A stretch of 64,000 nt of DNA, taken from contig JADDMT010000108.1 of assembly GCA_021401465.1 (NCBI GenBank), positions 34,181 through 98,180 of the forward strand, written 5' to 3'. This stretch comes from Teratosphaeria epicoccoides. Lineage: Eukaryota > Ascomycota > Dothideomycetes > Mycosphaerellales > Teratosphaeriaceae. The position numbers were made by a program, and so were the translations under genes. Position 1 is the first letter of the stretch. Each line of letters begins with the position of its first letter. The notes under the pieces are model-generated. The model was not told the DNA's origin and made no database searches. It was given only the letters and a program-made list of their open reading frames with translations. Positions 55,630 through 64,000 of this stretch are shown piece by piece.

Positions 55630-55989
55630 TAATATAGATATATATGCTATATAATATAAAAATATCTCGTAGTATAACAGAGTAATCTGACCTTTTAATA
55701 GGTACAAGATAGCGCTACTTTCTGCTTATTACAGAGGTAGTACTAAGGGTACTTATAACCCCTAATACCCCTTAATTAGGGAAAGCATGTCTAAGCCTAT
55801 CCCTGTAGGGGTATCGTAGGGTTAGTAACATAGGGGCATCCTACGTTAACTATTAATCCTACTTAGACAACATATAAGCTAATGTATGTATAAAGGACCC
55901 CCTTACTATATATAGCAGGGTTACTACATGCTAAGGGCAGGCATTAGAACCTATGCGGCTCTAATAGCCCCCTAGTATTAACTGTATTA
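55630..55989 (-). repeat. 3' LTR of the minus-strand chromovirus, 360 bp
   Basis: It is the reverse complement of 59782-60141 over its whole length, allowing C-to-T and G-to-A differences. Shared blocks include ATATCTCGTAGT, ACAGAGTAATC, TAGGGAAAGCATGTC and AAGGACCCCCTT. Both ends read TA rather than TG/CA, as expected if the terminal TG and CA were hit by RIP. A polypurine tract lies immediately upstream on the element's strand. Confidence 0.85.
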
Positions 55990-55990
55990 C

Positions 55991-56004
55991 TACCCCTCCT
56001 CCTA
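55991..56004 (-). other. Polypurine tract of the minus-strand element
   Basis: On the minus strand the sequence is AGGAGGAGGGGTA, directly before the 3' LTR. This is the position and composition of the plus-strand primer of LTR retrotransposons. Confidence 0.65.
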
Positions 56005-56624
56005 TAAGGATGTCCCTAGCCTTACTAAGTAATACATGTAGAACATATAGGGTATAGGATATAGCATACTTATACTATGTAAGAGTAAATAGGTAGGTAG
56101 CCTATGTAACATATGTCATGTATATACCTTAACACCTTTGTAGCGAGTATAGGGCGGAGGCTACTAACTTAGGCAGGTTTTAATCTGTTACATATTAGGC
56201 GGCTTTATAACACCTTCACTCTACATGCAGATTAAGATATCAGGAAACTACAAGTATGTACTTTAGTTAATCTTTGAAATAGTAGGGCAAACATACACGC
56301 TAGCCTTGCCAAGTACCTTGGCTGTCCCTATTTAGTCGTGACTATGAAGAACATGTTACAGAACCTTAGGGTAGTAGGAATGTATGCGGACACTCTATAT
56401 GTACTACTCGAAACAGCAGGAGCGCGCTCCTAGCGTAGGTCTCGCTACATTTTCATGCTAGTAGACTAGCATGAGTATAGTTAGCATACATGTGTAATAG
56501 CCGCATTATCTGTTCTTACATTATCTAGTCCTCTTGTAAGTTAACTAAAGGTAGGTACTCTGCGTATGTAGTTCGAGTTACTAGCTTAACAGTTGTAGTA
56601 GGTAACAGGGGGGCTATTAGAGGG

Positions 56625-56631
56625 TATAAAA
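56625..56631 (+). promoter_or_regulatory. TATA box of the antisense accessory frame
   Basis: GGGTATAAAAACC, 82 bp before the ATG at 56713 and followed by a C/T-rich leader. It survives in DNA otherwise heavily changed. Confidence 0.45.
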
Positions 56632-56712
56632 ACCTTACTGCTTTCCTAAACTTCCTGTTCTAAAACACTAACATTAACCTCCGCTTCTATTTCGCTTAGC
56701 TTGCGCCTCGCT

Positions 56713-58371
56713 ATGTCTGCAGGTCTAAACTAGAGCTCCTTCTTCTTTAATTAATCAATTAAGATTAATTAACTTATCTTAGTAATAATAGCTAATATGC
56801 TACAGACTAAGTTTGACGCTACTCGTTCTACCCGTGACTGTCGCTTGTGTCGATAATGCCTTAACAGCCTTAGCAGCTAAGCTACACATATCTCTCCTCT
56901 GCGTGTTAGTAAGGCGTCCCCTACTCGCGAGGTATGCGTAGCTTATACTAACTAAAGCGTAGCTAAGATCTACATCAGTAGATTTAATAAGGGTAGTGTC
57001 TACTACAATTATGTTAACTGTAATAGCAAGCATCAAAAATGCCAAGACCTCCCTAAAGAGGTGTATAGCAAGTACAACTAGCTCTGCTATAACATTAATG
57101 ACTTCTAGAGTACATGCGACAAGGGGGTTACTAAAGGTACTCTAACTATAAACAGGCTATAGGCTAAGTACTACAAGGTACTTGCCTACCTACTTAGCGC
57201 CCTCTTATGCTTTACTGTAACTGCTAACTGTTCTCATAGTAGTGTTCGCTTTGACTCTCTACTAACAGGCGAAAACGTTTGTCTAGGTCTAATCGCAGAC
57301 TTGATCTAGAAGATCTTAAAGGTACTAACTGTTAGGGTTAAGACCTTCGCTATAGTATGCATATAGTACAGGTACTCTAAGGGTATAAATGCTGACTTTC
57401 TCTACTAGGCTAACGTTAGCGTCAAGAAATATCTAACTAGCTGCTAGCGTTAGTAACTTAGGGCCCTTGCCTCTATTAACAATGACTTCGAGACGCAGAT
57501 GATCTGCAAGAAGGTTATCAAGCAATTTACCGTTCCTGCTGCTAAGGCTACGCCCTAGCGCTATACTAAGAGGCAGCCTGCCTTTAAGCTAGTCCTAAGG
57601 ACTAAGCCGTAAGTTACTTACTTAAATCCTGTCGCGTGCGTACAGCTAACACATTATAGCGCTACTGCCTACGCCGCCTTGACACTACTGTCTAAGAAGA
57701 AGAAGAAGGCTAGGGCCAAAATTAAGGTTAGCGACAAGGAAGCTAAACCTTCCCTGCTTGCGATCTATACTACGTCTACTAAGACACTAAGGTACAAGCC
57801 TCTAGGCTAGATCTTTGAGGATAAGGAGGATGATGACGTCTAGGATACCTTCGGTCCTAACGTGATCCCTTCGCGCTATAGTGTTACTATACTAGTTACG
57901 CCTAAGGGAGACACTAAGTCTAATAATGTAGTCGACACTTGTGTCAAGAAGCGCAAGATAATCTTGAGGGCCGAGCGCGACAGCTACAAGCGCGCCTAAG
58001 TCTCTTCGCCTTCTAATGCTAAGGATAAGGTAGTTGTTACGACTAGGCGCGGTAAGGATGTCGCTAGCTCTCTAGCTACTATAGGCTCTAAAGACAAGCT
58101 CCCTTATAACCTACTAAAGAAGAAGATGCTAGCCTCTCTTCATGGCGTTACTACTCCTGTCACTCATAGTTGCTTTAGGGTGTTTAGTAGACCCTATGTA
58201 GGTAGGTAGTCCCTAGCGGACTATAACAAGAAAGACTCTTCTGCTTTAGGTTTAGTTAGGAAGCCCTCGACTAGTAGTCGCTAAGCATTAGCTATGAAGC
58301 TAATCTAAGCATGTCTCTTATTCTCCTTAGGTTTTTTTCTAGGTGTGCCTTTAGGCATTAATGATGTATAA
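56713..58371 (+). pseudogene. RIP-decayed accessory ORF, antisense to the chromovirus
   Basis: From the ATG at 56713 one frame runs 553 codons without any indel. It is interrupted by about 24 stops, all TAG or TAA, the products expected from CAG, CAA and TGG under RIP. I counted about 14 TGA triplets on this strand in the span and none is in this frame. The N-terminal 120 codons are Cys-rich (DCRLCR, then NCNSKHQKCQDLPKEV), like a small zinc-binding module. The middle is mixed. The C-terminal half has Lys-rich runs (LSKKKKKARAKIK, VKKRKIILRAERD) resembling nuclear signals, and an acidic FEDKEDDDV. It lies between the chromodomain end (58426, tail to tail) and the PPT/3' LTR. The family is not recognised. 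The original protein was probably encoded by the element as cargo. A nested unrelated repeat is the alternative. Confidence 0.65.
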
Positions 58372-58425
58372 GTAGGGCGTTTGCTTCTTGTTATTACTTC
58401 GCGTGTTATGCGCTACATACACATG

Positions 58426-59781
58426 TCAAGAATTCTGCTCTAAAACTCTTATCTTCCTACAAATTAACCTTCTTAAGCCCTGCTTACGCCTCCTCTGCTC
58501 TTCGAATTCACGAATAGCTTCTAGAGTGTTCTTGTAGTCCTTAGCTAGAACCTATTATGTGTACTTAGGTAGGTATCCTTTCTACTTTACTAGATAGTAC
58601 GTTACGCCTTTACACTACATACTATCCTTAATACCCTTGACTTCCTACTCTTCGTTCTCTTCTGCTACTAGCATTAGGTCTGTAGGCTCTTCGCCCTTAC
58701 GCTATACCTATGGTTTAAGTAGAGATACATAGAAGACGTCATACACATAATATGACAATAGCAACGATAGCTAGTACGCCTGCAAGCCTATTACGTCGCA
58801 TATCTAGAAGGGTCTAATGAACCTTAGCGTCATCTTCTTACTTAGAAGTTTTAGCTTGAGATTCTTTGTTAATAGTAACACCTTTGTACTAACTGCATAC
58901 TACATTAGTTTAGCATAGGCGTTATTATGTTTAATCTAGGATTCTGAGGCCTTTTTCTAGTATTCTATTAGCACTGAATGTACCTTGCGCATACGCCGCG
59001 CTAATTCCGCGGCGGCTAGTACCCTCTCCTTAGAAGACTTGTCCTAAGGCAGTTCTAGGTGTATTTCCGGATTAAAGCTATGAAGAATCTAAAATAGCGA
59101 CATACGCATAGTAGCATACATGCTGTTATTAACTCTAAATTCCGCCATAGGAATTACGTTAGCCTAGGCATCCTAGTTCTTAGCGTAGTAGCACTAAAGG
59201 TACTACTTAAGAGTCTAGTTCATACGTTTAGTCTAACTATTAGTCTGTAGATAGAATGCTATACTTAGGCAGTACTTAACACGTGCCTTAAACACAAATT
59301 CTTGCTAGTATTTACTAGTAAAGACAGAACCTCGATCTAATAGGATACTTTAGGGGACACTAAAGCGCTATATGACTTCGTCACGAAGTAGTTACGCAAG
59401 CTCGCTGCTTATACACTTTTTCGTATATAGGATAAAGACATTCATCTTCGAGTATTAGTTAACTACTATAAGGACAGCATTAACTACATCGCCTCTCTAC
59501 CTGGCTAGCGGCAAATTAGTGATAAAATCCATAGTCAAGTCTTGCCATAGTCTCTCTAGTAGTAGGAGCGCCTAAGCATCGCCATAGGGGCAATAGCGCC
59601 AAGATTTGCTAATCTAGCATGTCTAGCAGGATTTGACATAGTCAGAGACATCCTGTTCTAGCGTTAGCTACTAGTATTTGCGTCTAAGAAGCGCGTTTGT
59701 CTTCTCTACGCTAAAATAGCCCGCAAGTTTATTGTCATGATAAATATAGAGGAGCTACGAACAGAGTACGTAGTTAGCAGG
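58426..59781 (-). pseudogene. Integrase and chromodomain of the minus-strand chromovirus
   Basis: The start corresponds codon by codon to the plus-strand copy at about 63797-64000 (HHCC zinc region, KSCQTCQ equivalent). The integrase core follows: LTMDFITNLPLAR near 59520 and the VFTSKYWQEF region near 59325. The end carries a chromodomain: YYLVK, a TAG at the conserved Trp, KGYLPKYT, two stops, then VLAKDYKNTLEAIREFEEQ, closing VLEQNS and a TGA at 58426. A C-terminal chromodomain places the element in the chromovirus branch of Ty3/gypsy, whose chromodomains in relatives guide integration toward heterochromatin. Many stops make it inactive. Confidence 0.8.
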
Positions 59782-60141
59782 TAATACGGTTGATACTAGG
59801 GGACCATTTGAACCGCATGGGTTCTAATGGCCGCCCTTGGCATGCAGTGACCCTGCCACATATAGCAAGGGGGTCCTTCGTACATACGTTGGCTTGTATG
59901 TCGTCCGAGTAGGATTAGTTGTCGACGTAGGACGCCCCCACGTCGCTGACCCTACGGTACCCCTACGGGGTTAGGCTCGGACATGCTTTCCCTAATTGAG
60001 GAGCGTCGGGGGTTATAAGCACCCTTAGCGCCACCTCTGCGATAAGCAGAAAGCAGCGCTGTCTTGTACCTACTAAAAGGTCGGATTACTCTGTCACACT
60101 ACGAGATATTTTCATATCATATAGCACATATATCTATATTA
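59782..60141 (+). repeat. 5' LTR of the plus-strand chromovirus, 360 bp
   Basis: Exact length match, in inverted orientation, to 55630-55989, but with far more CA, TG and CG dinucleotides retained. It is followed within 50 bp by the gag start. The 5 bp directly to the left (GCAGG) are candidate target-site duplication. Confidence 0.85.
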
Positions 60142-60190
60142 GTTCTGCTTTCTCCCCCCTGCTTTGCAGTCTAGCAGAGAATACTACGAT

Positions 60191-63100
60191 ATGTCTAGAG
60201 CACCACGAACTCGCAACTAACGCGCAGCGAGCGCCATCCCGAGCGCCCGCGATGGCGAAGCTAGCCCGAGTAACTAGCCCGTAGAAGTAACCGCTGCGAG
60301 CGACACTGCATCGAGCGACGGTTCCGCTAGAGGACAATTACGCGGCGGACTAGGCAATAGACCCCCCGCACAGGGACCGCAGCTAACCCTGACCATCGAC
60401 CTGGCCCTCGTAGCCATGATTGTCGATTAGGTCGCGAACCGCCTTGCGAACCAGAGCTGGAGCCGCACCGCTCCTAGTAGCGACAACGGTGAGGACGACG
60501 AAGACGTCGCCATGAGCAGTACTAACGAACCGGCGGACGAAGAAATCCAGCGAGATTTCACGCCAGGGACCCGCGAAGACAACTTATCGGGAGGCGCAGA
60601 CCCTCCGTGTGTGCCCGCGAACTTGGTGCCTGAATTCAGGGCCATAGTAGGCTAACCGGGAGGTAGTCGCAACGCACGCAACCCGAAGCCGTTTAAGGGA
60701 GACACCTTGAAGGAGGCTCGAACTTTCTTGCAGGCGTGTGAGGCAGTTTTCGTGCTTAACCTACGCGGATATTCCACGGAGGGCGAACGAGTCGCCTTTA
60801 GTGTGATGTGGCTCGAAGAGGATAAGGAACCTCGCAACAATTAGCATGAGCGGTATGACCTTATGCGGGTCCACGACAGAACGTATACGTGGGCGGACTT
60901 TCGCTAGTTCTGTGTCGACTAGGTCGAGGATCCGGGGAATCGCGCCCTTACCGTGTCCGTCGAGTACGAGAAGGCTAAGCAGGGGAAGGGACAAACAACC
61001 TCTAGCTTCGCAACCTATCTTGCCACGCTCGAGGGACAGATGCTACCCTATACCGAGACGCAACGCGTGCGGCACTTGCTCGTCAAACTTAATGACAATC
61101 TTCAGAACACGATCATGACTTTTCATGAACTTCCGACAACTCGGCAAGACCTCGTGTCCCTTGCGACACGTATGGAAATCACCTTGAAGCGAAATGGAAA
61201 ATCAGGCGGTAAGGACAATAAGCGTCTAAGCCCTAAGGACCCCCCGAAGGGCCGCTATCACAAGCGCCCTAGAGGCCACGTCTAACGCGGTAGTTCATTC
61301 CGGAGGAGCAAGCCCTCCGAGCCAAAAGACGGTAGCGAGAAGCCTCCGAGTAGCTGCCACATCTGTGGAGCGAGGGACTACTAGGCGGCTCGCTGTCCCA
61401 AACGAAGTGATAGGAAGAAGGTAAGCAAGGTGTCCGAAACCTCCCCGGAGGGGAGGCGAAAGAAGGACAAGCCCGAGACAACCGAATGGCTACCGCGGGT
61501 ATCCAAGCTGTCTGTCACCGATAGTGTAGACTCGTGGCCTGCGCGGCGCCTATCCGGCGCGGTCCGAGTTAATGGCTCGCTCGAGCTAGTAGACTGTATG
61601 TTAGATGACCTTGCGGAGGTCAACGTGATACCCTAGAGGGTAATCGTACGGCTCGGTTTGAAGCCGATCCCAGGAGCCCTGCTGCCTACCATGAAGTCTT
61701 TTCGGGGCGAAGGCGCAGCGGCTCGAGGCGCGTACAACGTGCGCCTCTAACTCGCGGACTCCTCGGGAGAAGTGCGCGAGACTAACGAAGTCTTCTACGC
61801 CGAAGACGTTCCTGATAAGGAGCTCCTGCTCGGCCGCCCTTGGCGCCACAAGCAGGGAGTCGTTGTTAATGGAGCTACCGACAACTAGTTCTACGGCTCT
61901 ATAGGCGAAGTTCCTACGGTGCGGATGCGTGACGCACACAGCTTCTACAAGGACATGAAGAAGGTCTAATGCGTGTATGCGGTCCGCATACGGAACGTCA
62001 AGGAAGACGTTACCCTTCCGCCTGAGTTAGAGGAATACGCCGATATTTTCGACGCAGAGGCTGCGGCCTATGCCCGGGCCCTAGACGCGGAACATGCGAT
62101 TAACCTTAAGGAGGGTTACAATCCTCCGCATCGACCTCTGTACCCCATGTCAGAATCGCAGCTCGAAACACTTCGAGACTACCTCTACAAGGCGCAAAGG
62201 AACGCGTGGATCCGACGAAGCGACAGCGAGGCTAGAGCGTTAGTTATGTTCGTCCTGAAGAAGGACAACACGCTCTGCCTATGCGTTAACTATAGGGGCC
62301 TTAACGCGGTGACCTAGAAGAACCGCTGCCCCCTACCACTTATTAGCGAGACGCTTGACCGCCTTGGTCGCGCCGCCATCTTCTCGTCTATCGACTTGAA
62401 GGACGCCTACTACCGGATACTAATCCGAAAGGGCGACGAGTAGAAGACCGCATTCTGAACGCGGTACGGACACTTCGAGTATACAGTGATGCCGTTTGGC
62501 TTGACTAACGTACTAGCGACGTTCTAAGCGTATATTAACCGGGCCCTAGCCGGCCTCGTTGACACCTGCTGCGTAGTGTATTTAGACGATATACTAGTCT
62601 ATTCCGACTCGAAGGAGGAGCATATGCGGCATCTAAGTATGGTACTTAAACGGCTCCGCAAGTTCGCCCTCTACGCGAACCTAAAGAAGTGCTCATTCCT
62701 GACGGATAGGATTGAGTTTCTCGGATACATCGTCTCTACGGAAGGAGTCATCATAGATGACTAAAGGGTGTCCGCAATCGCGGAGTAGCCGCGGCTAACT
62801 ACCCTCCGAGAAGTGCAGGTGTTCCTAGGATTCACTAACTTCTACCGCAGATTCATACGATCTTACTCGAAGATCGTGGCTCCCCTCACGGCCCTCGCAA
62901 AGGGCGCGGTTCGAGGAAAAAAGCCAGGGAAAGTGCCTTAGGAGGAGGCTTAGAGCAAGGCCTTCTCTGAACTCAAAGCAGCTTTTCAAACTGCGCCCAT
63001 ACTTCGGCACTTTGACCCCGCTGCGAAGATCCGGATAGAGACCGATGCTTCAAAATTCGCAATAGCCGCAATTATATCGCAGCTCTAGTCGCACGAAGGC

Positions 63101-64000
63101 AGTGCGCGATGGTACCTGATTGCCTTCTAGTCGCGGAAGATGCAGGGCGCTAAGCTCAACTACGAGACTCACGACTAAGAGCTTTTAGCTATTGTTGACG
63201 GCTTCAAGGAGTACCGACACTACCTCAAAGGCGCAGCGCACCCTATTAAGGTGCTCACTAACCATAACAACCTTCGCGGCTTCATGGGCGTGAAGCAGCT
63301 AAGTGGTCGGCAAGCAAGGTAGGCGACTTTCCTCGCTAGCTTTGACTTCGTTATCTAGCATCGTTCTAGAAAGACGAATCCGGCCGACGGTCCTTCGCGA
63401 CGACCGGACTACGACACTAGGGAAGAGGGTGACTGACAGCTTCTCCCTACGCTGCAAACGAAGCTTGCAGTTTAGGGCGGCGATCCGTCGTTAGCTCCTC
63501 TTGTAGGCCGACTGCGGGTCTAATGGGGCCTCACGGCCTCCGCTAGTAACGAACCCTCCTATCTGGCAGTTGTGGCGACCGTGTCTAGCTCGATCCGTGC
63601 GGTAGTTAACCAGCTCACATGTAGTAAGCATGCAATGTCTGAAGAACCCTTTGAAGAAGTCTCGAGACTTATTCAGCGGTTGCAAGAGCGAGAACCGGAG
63701 TTGATCAATGAGGGTGTAGCCCTCTAGGACACCGCAGGCGGTCCGAAGTACTAGACCAAGTCGGGCGATTTGTGGTACTTTGACAATAGGCTCTACGTAC
63801 CCGCCGACCGCGTACTCTGTTCGCAGCTCCTCTGTATTCATCATGACGATGAACTCGCGGGCCATTTTGGCGAAGAGAAGACGAACGCACTTCTCGGACG
63901 CAAATACTAGTAGCCTACGCTAGAACAGGATGTCTCTGACTATGTCAAATCCTGCCAGACGTGCCAGATTAGCAAATCTCGGCGCTATCGCCCCTACGGC
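60191..64000 (+). pseudogene. Fused gag-pol of the plus-strand chromovirus, RIPped, 3' end off the window
   Basis: A single frame is kept from the ATG at 60191 to the edge (1,270 codons) without any indel, broken by about two dozen stops. Nearly all fall where family alignments expect Gln (CAA/CAG) or Trp (TGG), one at Arg (CGA). Gag includes GQTTSSFATYLATLEGQM. The zinc knuckle near 61358 reads CHICGARDY, stop, AARC, so its His is now Tyr and its Trp a stop. The protease region near 61600 reads MLDDLAEVNVIP, without the usual D-S/T-G. RT shows VNYRGLNAVT, SIDLKDAYYRI and VVYLDDILVYS. RNase H shows ETDASKFAIAA and a YETHD-ELLAI site. Integrase shows HHDDELAGHF and KSCQTCQ. The gag-pol is inactive. 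Confidence 0.88.

Larger units (their letters stand above)
55630..59781 (-). mobile_element. Ty3/gypsy chromovirus, older copy, 5' part cut off; strongly RIPped
   Basis: Read on the minus strand, the order is: integrase from its HHCC region (59781), integrase core, chromodomain (58620-58500), stop at 58426, an accessory frame on the opposite strand, a polypurine tract, and a 360-bp LTR (55989-55630). The segment is saturated with TA and nearly all broken codons are TAG or TAA. The element starts abruptly at 59782, exactly where the plus-strand element's LTR begins. This points to interruption by that younger insertion. The missing gag, protease, RT and 5' LTR should lie beyond the right window edge on the far side of the younger element. 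Confidence 0.85.
59782..64000 (+). mobile_element. Ty3/gypsy chromovirus, younger copy, continues off the right edge
   Basis: It consists of a 5' LTR (59782-60141), a short leader, and a gag-pol frame from 60191 to the window edge inside integrase. Stops are fewer than in the older copy, so it was mutated less. It is inserted head-to-head in the integrase of the older minus-strand copy of the same family. Confidence 0.88.

Noticed and set aside
56713..58371. Minus-strand reading of the same block as a pol extension
   Set aside because: Pol has a natural end after the chromodomain at 58426, and the minus-strand frames here lack family features; the plus-strand frame better explains the pattern of stops.
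60142..60190. Primer binding site after the 5' LTR
   Set aside because: No clear complement to a tRNA 3' end could be read; RIP may have changed it.
1..64000. tRNA, rRNA, CRISPR or bacterial-type features
   Set aside because: No box-B-like tRNA sequence with a foldable context, no rRNA and no spaced direct repeats were noticed; the gene structure is fungal.

Overview
The window is nuclear DNA of a filamentous ascomycete (Pezizomycotina, most likely a dothideomycete). The signs are intron-containing conserved genes with short introns (about 50-65 nt; donors GTAAGT, GTGAGT or GTATGT; CTAAC/CTGAC branch sites), typical fungal gene families (GH17, GH28, But2 domain, fungal transcription-factor domain, SRA-YDG) and repeats decayed by repeat-induced point mutation (RIP). 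I saw no rRNA, tRNA or CRISPR.

Left part (1-13 kb). A long open frame leaves the left edge (1-1507, minus). Then comes a stretch poor in intact genes: a broken histidine phosphatase, a possible two-exon orphan, a GH28 glycosidase without its catalytic core, an intact GPI-type surface protein, intact glutamine-dependent NAD+ synthetase (QNS1), and an SRA-YDG methyl-DNA-reader-like gene broken in several places.

Centre (13-52.8 kb). This is dense housekeeping sequence. In order: a CDK7/Kin28-type kinase, mitochondrial ribosomal protein mS41, succinate dehydrogenase iron-sulfur subunit, a HAD phosphatase, peroxisomal 3-ketoacyl-CoA thiolase, an F-BAR/DEP/RhoGAP protein, PI 4-kinase STT4, ADE16/17, a CSA/Rad28 WD40 repair protein, a fungal transcription factor, a small two-TM membrane protein, HIS1, PRP39, a six-repeat Myb/SANT-like protein, a broken cysteine-rich secreted protein, DPH4, and a secreted GH17 glucanase with a But2 tail. 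Many neighbours are divergent pairs sharing 0.3-0.9 kb promoter regions. They do not form one pathway.

Right part (52.8-64 kb). After a gene-free stretch, composition turns AT-rich near 55.17 kb. From there lie two nested, oppositely oriented Ty3/gypsy chromoviruses. A strongly RIPped minus-strand copy (55630-59781) keeps its 360-bp 3' LTR, polypurine tract, integrase and chromodomain. It is interrupted by a less RIPped plus-strand copy (59782 to the right edge) with a 5' LTR of the same length and one fused gag-pol frame. Between the chromodomain and the 3' LTR of the older copy is a 1.65-kb antisense reading frame with its own TATA box. It looks like a decayed accessory gene carried by the element, and is the best candidate here for something undescribed.

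Exon borders were read by eye from splice signals and family similarity. No database search was run.
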